DNA from: Pseudomonas putida
GTDB lineage: Bacteria > Pseudomonadota > Gammaproteobacteria > Pseudomonadales > Pseudomonadaceae
Assembly: GCF_004357765.1 (NCBI RefSeq)
Contig: NZ_SMTE01000007.1
Coordinates: 62,001-126,000 of the forward strand
Length of the DNA stretch: 64,000 bases
Direction: 5' to 3'
The translations under genes were made by a program, and so were the position numbers. Shown here one piece after another: positions 46,027 to 54,923 of the stretch (its first letter is position 1; each line of letters begins with the position of its first letter). Below the pieces are notes generated by a model. The model saw only the letters and a program-made list of their open reading frames with translations, had not been told where the DNA came from and searched no databases.

Positions 46027-47205
46027 TCACTTGGACAGGTAGCGCATCCCATCTTCCAACCCCTGCAGGGTCAGCGGGTACATCCTGTCTTCGATCAGAT
46101 CGCGCACCAAGTGGGTCGAGGCCGTGTATTCCCAAGCCTGTTTCGGGTACGGGTTGATCCAGATGATCTTCCTGAATTTCTCCATGAAGCGCTGCATCCA
46201 CACATACCCGGCCTCTTCGTTCCAGTGTTCGACACTGCCGCCGGGCTGGGTGATCTCGTAGGGCGCCATTGCCGCGTCGCCAACGAACACCACCTTGTAG
46301 TCATCCCCATACTTGTGCAGCAAGTCGAAGGTGGAAAACCGTTCTGAGGTGCGGCGCAGGTTGTTCTTCCAGACCGACTCGTAGACGAAGTTGTGGAAGT
46401 AGTAGTACTCCAGATGCTTGAACTCGGTCTTGCAGGCCGAGAACAGCTCTTCGCAGACCCGTACGTGAGCGTCCATCGAGCCGCCGATGTCGAACAGCAA
46501 CAGCAGCTTGACCGTGTTGCGCCGTTCGGGACGCATCTGGATGTTCAGCAGCCCGGCGTCACGGGCGGTGTGGTCGATGGTGCCATCAATGTCCAGCTCC
46601 TCGGCGGCGCCCTCGCGGGCGAATTTGCGCAAGCGGCGCAGCGCCAGTTTGATGTTGCGGGTGCCGAGTTCGACCTGGTCGTCGAGGTTCTTGTACTCGC
46701 GCTGATCCCACACCTTGACAGCCTTGCCCTGGCGCTTGCCAGCATCGCCGACGCGGATGCCCTCAGGGTTGAAGCCGCCCGAACCGAACGGGCTGGTGCC
46801 GCCGGTGCCGATCCACTTGTTGCCGCCGGCGTGACGTTCCTTCTGCTCTTCGAGGCGCTTCTTGAATGCTTCGATGAGCTTGTCCAAACCTCCCAGGGAC
46901 TGGATCTGTGCGCGTTCTTCGTCGCTCAGCGAGCGCTCGAACTCCTTGCGCAGCCAGTCTTCAGGGATCAGTGCCTCGATATGCCGGTCGAGGTTCTCCA
47001 GCCCTTTGAAGTAGGCGGCGAAGGCCCGGTCGAACTTGTCGAAATGGCGTTCGTCCTTCACCAGAATGGCGCGGGCGAGGTAGTAGAACTCGTCCATGTC
47101 GGCGAACACCACGCGCTTTTGCAGGGCATGGTGCAAGTCGAGCAGTTCGCGCACCGAAACCGGCACTTTGGCCGCACGCATTTCATTGAACAGGTTGAGC
47201 AACAT
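46027..47205 (-). CDS. VWA-domain protein (CoxE-like)
   Basis: A 392-residue protein that starts 13 bases after the MoxR-type ATPase stop. The C-terminal half carries the von Willebrand A fold with the metal-ion motif DIGGSMDAH, then VFVGDAAMAPYEI. The N-terminal half is a basic helical region. MoxR ATPase and VWA pairs act together as chaperones or metal-insertion machines; here the client is not in the operon. Confidence 0.9.
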   Translation of the reverse strand: MLLNLFNEMRAAKVPVSVRELLDLHHALQKRVVFADMDEFYYLARAILVKDERHFDKFDRAFAAYFKGLENLDRHIEALIPEDWLRKEFERSLSDEERAQIQSLGGLDKLIEAFKKRLEEQKERHAGGNKWIGTGGTSPFGSGGFNPEGIRVGDAGKRQGKAVKVWDQREYKNLDDQVELGTRNIKLALRRLRKFAREGAAEELDIDGTIDHTARDAGLLNIQMRPERRNTVKLLLLFDIGGSMDAHVRVCEELFSACKTEFKHLEYYYFHNFVYESVWKNNLRRTSERFSTFDLLHKYGDDYKVVFVGDAAMAPYEITQPGGSVEHWNEEAGYVWMQRFMEKFRKIIWINPYPKQAWEYTASTHLVRDLIEDRMYPLTLQGLEDGMRYLSK

Positions 47206-47218
47206 GGCCCGCCTCCTG

Positions 47219-48064
47219 TCAGCGGTTGCCGCGCCGGCTCATGAAGGCCAGGCGCTCGAGCAGTTGTACGTCCTGCTCGTTCTTGACCAGCGCACCGGCC
47301 AACGGCGGGATGGCCTTGGTCGGGTCGCGTTCACGCAGCACGGCTTCGCCGATATTGTCGGCCATCAGCAGCTTGAGCCAGTCCACCAGTTCGGAGGTGG
47401 AGGGCTTTTTCTTCAGCCCAGGCACTTTGCGCACATCGAAGAACACGTCCAGTGCTTCGCTGACCAGCGACTCGCTGATGTTCGGGTAGTGCACATCGAC
47501 GATGCGCTGCAGGGTCTCGCGGTCGGGGAAGGCGATGTAGTGGAAGAAGCAGCGGCGCAGGAAGGCGTCGGGCAGTTCCTTCTCATTGTTGGAGGTGATG
47601 ATGATGATCGGACGTTGCTTGGCCTTGATGGTCTCGTCGATTTCGTAGACGTAGAACTCCATCTTGTCGAGTTCCTGCAACAGGTCGTTGGGGAACTCGA
47701 TATCGGCCTTGTCGATTTCGTCGATCAGCAGGATGACTCGCTCGTCGGCCTCGAAGGCTTCCCACAGCTTGCCTTTCTTCAGGTAGTTGCGCACGTCGTG
47801 GACTTTGTCCACGCCCAGTTGCGAGTCGCGCAGGCGGCTCACCGCGTCGTACTCGTAAAGACCTTGATGGGCCTTGGTAGTGGACTTGATGTGCCAGGTG
47901 ATAAGGCGGGCGCCAAAGGAAGCGGCGAGCTGCTCGGCGAGCATGGTCTTGCCGGTCCCCGGCTCGCCCTTGACCAGCAGTGGGCGTTCGAGGGTGATGG
48001 CCGCGTTGACCGCCAGTTTCAGATCGTCTGTGGCGACGTAGTCGCGGGTGCCTTCGAACTTCAT
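47219..48064 (-). CDS. MoxR-family AAA+ ATPase
   Basis: A 281-residue ATPase: Walker A LLVKGEPGTGKTMLAEQLA (about residues 29-47), Walker B VILLIDEIDKADIEFPNDLL, sensor IIIITSNNEKELPDAFLRRCFFH with the arginine finger. The lid domain closes the chain. It forms rings and probably remodels a target together with the VWA partner encoded next. A REP pair lies just upstream of its start. Confidence 0.92.
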   Translation of the reverse strand: MKFEGTRDYVATDDLKLAVNAAITLERPLLVKGEPGTGKTMLAEQLAASFGARLITWHIKSTTKAHQGLYEYDAVSRLRDSQLGVDKVHDVRNYLKKGKLWEAFEADERVILLIDEIDKADIEFPNDLLQELDKMEFYVYEIDETIKAKQRPIIIITSNNEKELPDAFLRRCFFHYIAFPDRETLQRIVDVHYPNISESLVSEALDVFFDVRKVPGLKKKPSTSELVDWLKLLMADNIGEAVLRERDPTKAIPPLAGALVKNEQDVQLLERLAFMSRRGNR

Positions 48065-48093
48065 GGGGGGTTCCTCTGCGGGGTGCCTGACCC

Positions 48094-48190
48094 GGCCCTT
48101 TCGCGGGACAAGCCCGCTCCCACAGGTCTATCACCGTTCCAGAAATCCGAGGTGAAAGCTGTGGGAGCGGGCTTGTCCCGCGAAAGGGCC
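48094..48190. repeat. Pair of inverted REP elements
   Basis: Two exact 32-bp arms (48094-48125 and 48159-48190) in opposite orientation separated by 33 bases. Each arm is GGCCCTTTCGCGGG plus ACAAGCCCGCTCCCACAG. It stands between the divergent-side flank of the MoxR gene and the DUF748 gene and can fold into one large cruciform. Confidence 0.88.
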
Positions 48191-48295
48191 AGAACAGACA
48201 ACTTATTTGTTGATTTGCCCCCGACTATAACGCGGGGTTTGACGGCTGAAAACGCAGACCCGGCATTCAGACCCTGAATACCGGGTCACGCGGGT

Positions 48296-49369
48296 CTAAT
48301 CGGTATCCGGCGCGGGCTGCTCATACCGTGCATTGAACGCCTGGATGAAGCCATTGCGCAGAATCTGCAAGAACGCCTCGAAGGCGCTGATGTCCTGATT
48401 GTGCACACTGCCACTGAGTTCGACCCGAGTGGCGAACTGGTTCTTCGGCTGGTTCTTCAGCACTGTTTCCGATGCCCCCACCAGCGCTTCCCATACCGAA
48501 CGGAAGAAACCCTTGTCCTTTTCCTCGACATCCTGCTGCCAGTCGAATACGTCGACATCACGCAGCAACGGCTTGATGTAACCGGTCAGCCGGCCCTGTT
48601 CGGCCTGGGCCTCGATCACCACGTCACCATGCCCGGCGTTGAAGTCGAACTTGCCGTAGGCACTGGCGAAGTCGTTGAGTCGGCGTAGCTCGATCCCCGT
48701 GGCGCGCAGGCGGAATTCGAAATCGTCGAAGTCGCTGAACGGGTCGAAGGTAGCCCGACTCTCGACCTTGGCGTCGCCCAGCAGCAGGGCGGTCGCTTCG
48801 AAGCTGGCGTCGCGCCGCCCTTTCTCGTCGCGCACGTTGGTCAGGTTGCGGATGCTCGCTTGCAGTCGGGTGGCCTTGAGGTCGACCGGCGGTTTGGAGT
48901 TGAAGTTGCGGAAGGTCAGGGTGCCATCGTCGATACGCACTTCGTTGAGGGTAATGGGCAGCAGTTTTTCCAGCTGCTGACGCCAGTCTGTGCCCTGACC
49001 GGTCTGCGAGGCTTGCTTGTTGCCGCCGTCGACGAAGTTCAACTCGGGACGCACGAAGGTCACTTCAGCGACCACGGCCTTGTCGTACCACAGCGCGTGC
49101 CAGCTCACCGCCAGGTCGATCAATGGCGCATCGAGCAGTGGCACGGGCACCTTGCCAGTGGTCTTGACGATCTGCAGGCCATTGATCTGGTAAGCACCGC
49201 GCCACCAGGCCAGGTCGACGTCGGTGACTTGGCCGCGATACTCGCCCATGTCGGCGAGTTTGTCGTTCAGGTAATCGCGCACGAGATAAGGCAGTGCCAG
49301 GTGCAGGGCCACCAGCAGCACGATCAGGCCGGCCAGGCCGACGAGCGGCCAGCGATAGCGAGCTTTCAT
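48296..49369 (-). CDS. DUF748 / AsmA-like membrane-anchored protein
   Basis: A 357-residue protein with ATG 49369 (MKARYRWPLVGLAGLIVLLVALHLALPYLVRDYLNDKL): one N-terminal membrane helix, then a beta-rich periplasmic region. VDLAWWRGAYQINGLQIVKTTG and ITLNEVRIDDGTLTFRNFNSKPPVDL are typical DUF748 repeats of the AsmA-like lipid-transport clan. It may help move or organise envelope lipids; this is inference. It is divergent from cysK. Confidence 0.82.
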   Translation of the reverse strand: MKARYRWPLVGLAGLIVLLVALHLALPYLVRDYLNDKLADMGEYRGQVTDVDLAWWRGAYQINGLQIVKTTGKVPVPLLDAPLIDLAVSWHALWYDKAVVAEVTFVRPELNFVDGGNKQASQTGQGTDWRQQLEKLLPITLNEVRIDDGTLTFRNFNSKPPVDLKATRLQASIRNLTNVRDEKGRRDASFEATALLLGDAKVESRATFDPFSDFDDFEFRLRATGIELRRLNDFASAYGKFDFNAGHGDVVIEAQAEQGRLTGYIKPLLRDVDVFDWQQDVEEKDKGFFRSVWEALVGASETVLKNQPKNQFATRVELSGSVHNQDISAFEAFLQILRNGFIQAFNARYEQPAPDTD

Positions 49370-49515
49370 CGGGGGAATCTCCACAACGGGTCAAGCGGTT
49401 GACCGCCGGCCGTTCGGTGGAGTTCGAACGGTCTTCTCGGGGCTTTACGGGCTGAAGGGGCAGGCTTACCCTTGAGGTCTTTCCCCTGCTTCTTCTCATG
49501 TTCAAGGACCCTGCC

Positions 49516-50490
49516 ATGAGCCGTATCTACGCAGACAACGCCCACTCCATCGGCAATACACCGCTGGTGCAGATCAACCGCATCGCTCCGCGTGGGGTGA
49601 CCATCCTGGCCAAGATCGAGGGACGCAACCCCGGGTATTCGGTCAAATGCCGGATCGGCGCGAACATGGTCTGGGACGCCGAGAGCAGTGGCAGGCTCAA
49701 GCCGGGCATGACCATCGTCGAGCCGACCTCCGGCAACACCGGCATTGGCTTGGCCTTCGTCGCCGCCGCACGTGGCTACAAACTGATGCTGACCATGCCG
49801 GCCTCGATGAGCCTGGAACGACGCAAGGTGCTCAAGGCCCTGGGCGCCGAACTGGTATTGACCGAGCCCGCCAAGGGCATGAAGGGCGCCATCGAGAAGG
49901 CCAATGAGATCGTGGCTTCGGACCCTGCGCAGTACTTCCTGCCGGGCCAGTTCGAGAACCCGGCCAACCCGGCCATCCACGAGCAGACCACCGGCCCGGA
50001 AATCTGGAACGATACCGATGGCGCGGTCGATGTACTGGTGGCGGGCGTAGGCACCGGCGGGACCATCACCGGCGTTTCGCGCTACATCAAGCACACCCAG
50101 GGCAAGCCGATCCTGTCGGTGGCGGTGGAGCCGGTGAGCTCGCCGTTGATCACCCAGACCCTGGCCGGCCAGGAGTTGACCCCCAGCCCGCACAAGATCC
50201 AGGGGATCGGCGCAGGCTTCATCCCGAAAAACCTCGACCTGTCGATCGTCGACCAGGTGGCGACGGTGTCCGATGACGAGGCCAAGGCCATGGCCATCCG
50301 TCTGATGCAAGAGGAAGGTATCCTGTGCGGTATTTCCTGCGGGGCAGCGATGGCAGCGGCGGTGCGCCTGGCGGAAAAGCCGGAGATGCAGGGTAAGACG
50401 ATCGTCGTAATCTTGCCGGATTCCGGTGAGCGTTACCTGTCGAGCATGCTCTTCAGCGATCTGTTCAGCGAGCAGGAAAACCAGCAGTAA
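49516..50490 (+). CDS. cysK: Cysteine synthase A
   Basis: A 324-residue PLP enzyme starting at ATG 49516 ([23 protein letters not shown]). The Schiff-base lysine is in [10 protein letters not shown], the substrate loop in [14 protein letters not shown], and the phosphate-binding loop in [15 protein letters not shown]. The sequence follows E. coli CysK closely and keeps its C-terminal SSGERYLS-type end, whereas CysM is shorter. It makes cysteine from O-acetylserine and sulfide. Confidence 0.94.
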   Translation: MSRIYADNAHSIGNTPLVQINRIAPRGVTILAKIEGRNPGYSVKCRIGANMVWDAESSGRLKPGMTIVEPTSGNTGIGLAFVAAARGYKLMLTMPASMSLERRKVLKALGAELVLTEPAKGMKGAIEKANEIVASDPAQYFLPGQFENPANPAIHEQTTGPEIWNDTDGAVDVLVAGVGTGGTITGVSRYIKHTQGKPILSVAVEPVSSPLITQTLAGQELTPSPHKIQGIGAGFIPKNLDLSIVDQVATVSDDEAKAMAIRLMQEEGILCGISCGAAMAAAVRLAEKPEMQGKTIVVILPDSGERYLSSMLFSDLFSEQENQQ

Positions 50491-50557
50491 TCAGCCGTGG
50501 CGCTGATCCGGCGCAACATTCGGTGGCCGGGTTCATTGCAAAATCTTCATCAGTGAG

Positions 50558-50590
50558 ATCCCGCCCAGGTTGTTTTTACCGGGGCGGGAT
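50558..50590. terminator. Stem-loop between cysK and lpxO
   Basis: ATCCCGCC / GGCGGGAT stem with an AT-rich loop (TTGTTTTTA within), 67 bases after cysK. The rest of this 172-base gap shows nothing further that I can name. Confidence 0.45.
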
Positions 50591-50662
50591 GGGTTTATGA
50601 TGGCCGGATGATTTTTCTGGGAGCCGGCGGCGCTGGCCTGCTTCCTTTCCAAGGAGTGTTGC

Positions 50663-51598
50663 ATGACCTTTTCCTTCGTCGCCAAGGCGGGTGTCCTGCT
50701 GGTGTTCTTCGGCAGCGTGCTGTTCGTGCACCTGCGCGGCAAGGCCCGCCTGCCGGTGTTGCGCCAGTTCGTCAATCATTCGGCGCTGTTCGCCCCTTAT
50801 AACAGCCTGATGTACCTGTTTTCCGGCGTGCCGTCCAAGCCCTATCTGGACCGTGAGCGTTTCCCCGAGCTGGATGTGCTCAAGGACAACTGGCAGGTGA
50901 TCCGCGAGGAGGCCATGCGCCTGTTCGATGAGGGGTACATCCGCGCGGCGGAAAAGGACAATGACGCAGGCTTCGGCTCCTTCTTCAAGAAGGGCTGGAA
51001 GCGCTTCTACCTCAAGTGGTACGACAAACCACTGCCTTCGGCTGAGGCGCTGTGCCCGAAAACCGTCGAACTGGTCAGCGGTATTCCCAATGTAAAGGGG
51101 GCGATGTTCGCCCTATTGCCTGGCGGAAGCCACCTGAACCCCCACCGCGACCCGTTCGCAGGCTCTCTGCGTTATCACCTGGGCCTGTCCACACCGAACT
51201 CCGACGCCTGCCGCATCTACGTCGATGGCCAGCCGTATGCCTGGCGCGATGGCGAAGACGTGATGTTCGACGAAACCTTCGTGCACTGGGTGAAGAACGA
51301 AACCGACGTGACCCGGGTGATCCTGTTCTGCGACATCGAGCGACCGCTGAGCAGTCCGTTGATGACCCGAATCAACCGCAAGGTCAGTGCTTTCCTCGGT
51401 CGTGCCACTGCGCCGCAAAACACCGATGACGAGCGTGTGGGCGGGATCAACCAGGCCTATGCCTGGAGCAAGCGCTTCAGCAACAAGATCAGCACCCGTG
51501 TGAAGCAGTTCAAACGTGCCAACCCGAAGGCCTACCGCATTCTGCGGCCGGTGCTGGCGGTGGTGGTGGCGTTCCTGTTGTATCGCTGGTTGTTCTGA
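50663..51598 (+). CDS. lpxO: Lipid A 2-hydroxylase LpxO (aspartyl/asparaginyl beta-hydroxylase family)
   Basis: A 311-residue protein with AAGGAG before ATG 50663. It has an N-terminal membrane helix (VAKAGVLLVFFGSVLFVHL) and a C-terminal one (ILRPVLAVVVAFLLYRWLF). Between them is the Fe(II)/2-oxoglutarate hydroxylase domain with iron ligands in GGSHLNPHRDPF and VMFDETFVHWVKNE. Membrane anchors at both ends and the length fit LpxO, which hydroxylates the secondary acyl chain of lipid A. Together with the EptA-type gene at 34129 the window encodes two lipid A modifiers. Confidence 0.9.
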   Translation: MTFSFVAKAGVLLVFFGSVLFVHLRGKARLPVLRQFVNHSALFAPYNSLMYLFSGVPSKPYLDRERFPELDVLKDNWQVIREEAMRLFDEGYIRAAEKDNDAGFGSFFKKGWKRFYLKWYDKPLPSAEALCPKTVELVSGIPNVKGAMFALLPGGSHLNPHRDPFAGSLRYHLGLSTPNSDACRIYVDGQPYAWRDGEDVMFDETFVHWVKNETDVTRVILFCDIERPLSSPLMTRINRKVSAFLGRATAPQNTDDERVGGINQAYAWSKRFSNKISTRVKQFKRANPKAYRILRPVLAVVVAFLLYRWLF

Positions 51599-52006
51599 TT
51601 GCAGGACCGGCCTCTTCGCGGGCTTGTCCCGCGAAGAGGCCCGGTCAAGCAACACAAAAGCTGGCTATTGCCCAACCCCAGATTCACCGCTATATTCCAG
51701 ACCACTTCCATCTGCAAAGTCCTCCATCATGCCCGCCACCCCTGCCACCACAAGCTTTGCCTTCGCGCCAGTCGCGGGCATGGTCGTGCGCGGCAGCCCG
51801 CAGCCGGTCATGATCAGTCACTACCCACCACCTGTCAGTGGCGTCGTAGGCGGCGTAGCTCCGCCTCCTTGCGTGGTCGTGTTGGGCTGATCGGCTTCAC
51901 GCCGCAACCCTTCACCTACGCAACCTACTGAACACGGTCGGCACCTTCCTCCGCTGAAGCTCGCGCCCGCCGTTTGGCTCATTCGCCTACTATCAGGTGG
52001 CAATAC
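51599..52006. other. 408-base gap between lpxO and the EamA transporter
   Basis: The first 45 bases hold a REP palindrome. The rest has a 53-codon open frame (51729-51890, starting MPATPATTSFAFAPVAG) without a ribosome-binding site, which I do not regard as a gene. No clear promoter or terminator stands out. Confidence 0.4.
51609..51641. repeat. REP palindrome after lpxO
   Basis: GGCCTCTTCGCGGG, CTTGT, CCCGCGAAGAGGCC: exact 14-bp arms, 10 bases after the lpxO stop, extended by partly matching flanks. Same family as the other REPs; may act as a terminator. Confidence 0.85.
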
Positions 52007-52888
52007 ATGTCTGTCTTCAATAAAGCTTCGGTGGCCTCGGCGGCCACTACCACCCTGTTCGTCCTGCTGTGGAGCAGTGGGGCGATCGTCTCCAAACTCG
52101 GCCTGGCCCTGGCCAGCCCCTTCGCCTTCCTGCTGCTGCGTTCGGCGCTGGCATTGACCGGCCTGCTGCTGATCGGACCGTTGCTCGGCCTACGCTGGCC
52201 GCGCAGCCGGGGCGCGGTACTGCGGGCCCTGGGCACGGGTTGCGTGCTGCTCGGCGCGTATCAGATCTTCTACCTGCTGGCGCTCAACACTCAAGTCACC
52301 CCTGGGGTGATGGCGACCGTGATGGGCGTGCAACCGATCCTCACCGTGGTGCTGATGGAGCGTCAGCGCTCCTGGAGCCGCCTTTTCGGGCTGGGCCTGG
52401 GCCTGTGCGGGTTGGTGATGGTGGTCTACCAGGGCATCAACCTGGGCGGCGTATCGCTGCTTGGCATGTTGTTCGCGCTGCTGGCGCTGGCCAGCATGAC
52501 CTTTGGCTCGATCCTGCAGAAACGCATCACCGACAATCCCATGGGGACCTTGCCGCTGCAGTACCTGGCAGGGTTCGCCATGTGCGCGCTGTTCGCTCCA
52601 CTGCAGCCCTTGCATGTCCAATGGAGCGCCGACTTCGTCGCGGCGCTGCTGTGGATGGGACTGGTGGTCTCGCTGCTGGCGACCCTGTTGCTCTATCGGC
52701 TGATCGCCCGGGGCAACCTGGTCAACGTCACCAGCCTGTTCTACCTGGTTCCGGCGGTGACCGCGGTGATGGACCTGCTGATCTTCGGCAACCGTCTGGC
52801 ACCGCTCAGCCTGCTGGGCATGGGCCTGATCGTGGTCGGCTTGCTGTTCGTGTTCCGCAAGCCCGCGGCGCGTCTGGCCCAGGCTTGA
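52007..52888 (+). CDS. EamA/DMT-family transporter
   Basis: A 293-residue membrane protein with AGGTGG before ATG 52007. Ten hydrophobic helices in two five-helix repeats are evident; FVLLWSSGAIVSKLGLALASPFAFLLLR and VTPGVMATVMGVQPILTVVLM are the first-repeat EamA motifs, and NVTSLFYLVPAVTAVMDLLIFG those of the second. It probably exports a metabolite or drug. The convergent DUF4265 gene ends 4 bases away. Confidence 0.9.
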   Translation: MSVFNKASVASAATTTLFVLLWSSGAIVSKLGLALASPFAFLLLRSALALTGLLLIGPLLGLRWPRSRGAVLRALGTGCVLLGAYQIFYLLALNTQVTPGVMATVMGVQPILTVVLMERQRSWSRLFGLGLGLCGLVMVVYQGINLGGVSLLGMLFALLALASMTFGSILQKRITDNPMGTLPLQYLAGFAMCALFAPLQPLHVQWSADFVAALLWMGLVVSLLATLLLYRLIARGNLVNVTSLFYLVPAVTAVMDLLIFGNRLAPLSLLGMGLIVVGLLFVFRKPAARLAQA

Positions 52889-52892
52889 GACC

Positions 52893-53351
52893 TTAGCGGA
52901 ACTCTTCGGGGATGGCGTGGCGCAACACGCCTTCCTCGAAGTCCAGGGTGCCGGCGTCGCGCTGGGTCAGCAGGTAGTAGAGCAGGGTGTCGAGGGCGCG
53001 TGACGGCGGGACCTCGACGGCGAGCATCCTCACTGCAGGTTCTGCCTGGCACCGGCAGCCGAATTCTTCGACAGCCGCACGCACCTGGTCGAGAGTGCCT
53101 GGGGTCTTGATCAGGATTCGGAACACCGATGCTCCGCCACTGCAGCGCAGGCTTTCGAACCACAACTGTTCACCTTCCTCGACCACCACGATGGTATCAC
53201 CAGGGGCGATACCGTAGGCGTAGAACGGGATACCGTCGACCTCATAGCCGGCTTCGGAGCGCTTGACCCACAGGCCTTCGATCGAGGCGGGAGGGTAGCC
53301 CTGGGCGTCTTGTTGCAGGCGCCAGAGGACGATCTTGTGGTCGCAGGGCAT
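52893..53351 (-). CDS. DUF4265 protein
   Basis: A 152-residue soluble protein. The pattern GYPPASIEGLWVKRSEAGYEVDGIPFYAYGIAPGDTIVVVEE is the DUF4265 signature, and the C-terminal half resembles an ACT-like or ferredoxin-like fold (VFRILIKTPGTLDQVRAAVEEFGC). The function is unknown; relatives turn up singly, and in toxin or immunity settings in some genomes, but nothing supports that here. Confidence 0.78.
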   Translation of the reverse strand: MPCDHKIVLWRLQQDAQGYPPASIEGLWVKRSEAGYEVDGIPFYAYGIAPGDTIVVVEEGEQLWFESLRCSGGASVFRILIKTPGTLDQVRAAVEEFGCRCQAEPAVRMLAVEVPPSRALDTLLYYLLTQRDAGTLDFEEGVLRHAIPEEFR

Positions 53352-53413
53352 GTTCGCGGTTCAGTTGTGGGGTGCGGGCTATCGTAGTCGGCTTTGGCAA
53401 GGTTGTCTGTAGC

Positions 53414-53445
53414 GGCCCCATCGCCGGCAAGTCGACGATGGGGCC
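53414..53445. terminator. Hairpin downstream of the Porin_O_P gene
   Basis: GGCCCCATCG / CGATGGGGCC, exact 10-bp arms with a 12-base loop, 10 bases past the porin stop on the minus strand. No T tract. Confidence 0.5.
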
Positions 53446-53454
53446 TTGTCGGCT

Positions 53455-54684
53455 TCAGAAGTAGTAACCGATGTTGATGTTGGTTCGGTAGTACCAGTCG
53501 TTGCTTCCCACCGAATTGGTACTGGTCCAGCCGGTACCGTTCTCCGCGCCGCCAAATGGATTGGCATTGCGTGCCCAGGTCAGGTCGATCCAGGCCATGA
53601 TCGGCATCGCCAGGAATTGCGCGCCCACGGTGAACATCTGCGAGTCGTCCCAGCCGCTCTTGTCTTTCATCATGCGGCTGTAGTCGGTGTAGAACTTGAT
53701 TTTCTTCAACTGCCCCAGACGCGGGGTGAACACGTCATAGCCAACGTTGAGCGCGGCGATGGTCGCCTTCGACGCGATCAGGTAGGCCGGGGTCAGGCCG
53801 TTACCGCCCATCAGTACGGCATCGTCACTGACGCCGACAGGGTTCTTCGGATCGTACTCGTAACGAATGGCCTGGCCGGTCACGGTCCAGGGACCGCTGT
53901 TGACCAACGCATGGACACCGCCGGCCCAGTAATCGCCGTCGTCATGGGTGGTGGCGTTGTACAGGTCGGCGGCTGCCAGCGAGGCACCGATTTCGGTTTT
54001 CCAGCCTTCGCCGGTGAAGGTGCGAGCGACGCGAGCGTTGACCTGGTGGCGCTTCTCGTTGTCCTGTCGCGACTGAGTGAAGGCCACGGCGTTGTCGTCC
54101 AGGTCGCTGTAGCGGCCGATTTCCGGCGAGTAGCGGATGCCTGTCGGTAGCATGCGCGGGAAGTAGCCCAGTTGCAGGTCCCAGGCGCTGTCCTTGTAGC
54201 TGTATTTCAGGCCAGTGCCGGCGCTGACGCCATAGCCCATGAAGAACGGGATGTGATAGCTCCAGCCGAACTGCGGATAGGGCTCCAGGCCGAATGGCTT
54301 GAACGGCGCGCCCAACTGCAGGTTGGAGCGCTCGTCGAAGCGATAGCCGACGAAGCCGCGATCGATGGAGCGCTTGCCGTCGTCCTGGAACCAGTAGCCG
54401 ACATCACTGAACAGTTGCCGGTGGGTGGCCTGCACGTCGATACGGAAGGTGTCGAAGAGGAATCGGCCGTTGTTCTCGGTGGTGTCCCAATGCTCGTCGC
54501 GGTAGTTGACCCGCAGGGCGCCGCCGATGTCCAGGCTGCTTTGACCGTCGTCACTGCGCCAGGCGACGTGTGGGAACGGCTTGCGTGCCGTCGGTGGCTG
54601 GTCCGGGGCGGCGGGGCCGGGCTCGGACGCGAAGGTGGTGCAACTGCCTAGAACCAGACCAAGGGAAATCACAAATCGTTTCAT
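53455..54684 (-). CDS. Porin of the OprP/OprO (Porin_O_P) family
   Basis: A 409-residue protein with signal peptide (MKRFVISLGLVLGSCTTFAS). Mature strands include SLDIGGALRVNYRDEHWD, FDTFRIDVQATHRQLFSDVGYWFQDDG and a C-terminal TNINIGYYF with terminal Phe, as in barrel proteins. Members carry phosphate, polyphosphate or organic acids. It follows the catabolic operon on the same strand, but a REP pair and a 239-base gap lie between, so it may have its own promoter. A role in substrate entry for the upstream pathway is plausible, not shown. Confidence 0.87.
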   Translation of the reverse strand: MKRFVISLGLVLGSCTTFASEPGPAAPDQPPTARKPFPHVAWRSDDGQSSLDIGGALRVNYRDEHWDTTENNGRFLFDTFRIDVQATHRQLFSDVGYWFQDDGKRSIDRGFVGYRFDERSNLQLGAPFKPFGLEPYPQFGWSYHIPFFMGYGVSAGTGLKYSYKDSAWDLQLGYFPRMLPTGIRYSPEIGRYSDLDDNAVAFTQSRQDNEKRHQVNARVARTFTGEGWKTEIGASLAAADLYNATTHDDGDYWAGGVHALVNSGPWTVTGQAIRYEYDPKNPVGVSDDAVLMGGNGLTPAYLIASKATIAALNVGYDVFTPRLGQLKKIKFYTDYSRMMKDKSGWDDSQMFTVGAQFLAMPIMAWIDLTWARNANPFGGAENGTGWTSTNSVGSNDWYYRTNINIGYYF

Positions 54685-54814
54685 GCTATGCCCTGCAAGG
54701 TTGGAGCAGTTTTCGCAGGCAACAGCTATCCCTCCCCCTGGACGGGGGTGTTGAACGGGAGTGGCTGTGGAAAGCGAAAGACTGGGGGTTGTTATTTTGG
54801 TTTTGGGGTGGATG

Positions 54815-54918
54815 TGCTGGCCTCTTCGCGGGGCAAGCCCGCTCCCACAGGTACAGCACAGGTATCAGCTATCGTGACTCACCTGTGGGAGCGGGCTGGT
54901 CCCGCGAAGAGGCCAGCA
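54815..54918. repeat. Pair of inverted REP elements between reductase and porin genes
   Basis: Arms 54815-54852 and 54881-54918 match over 38 bp with two mismatches and are separated by 28 bases. Sequence family as at 48094-48190. The right arm ends 6 bases before the reductase stop, so it marks the end of the catabolic operon transcript. Confidence 0.88.
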
Positions 54919-54923
54919 CCGAT

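Noticed and set aside
44543-46201. 552-codon frame on the minus strand across three genes
   Set aside because: It covers the amidotransferase and DUF2937 genes in antisense; those have known motifs, ribosome-binding sites and operon spacing.
51729-51890. 53-codon frame in the lpxO-EamA gap
   Set aside because: No ribosome-binding site, no recognisable motif, and low-complexity composition; kept only as a note.
48094-54918. Could the large inverted repeats be IS ends or attachment sites?
   Set aside because: They share the core of the single REPs in the window, carry no transposase or integrase gene between them, and lie at gene borders as REPs do.
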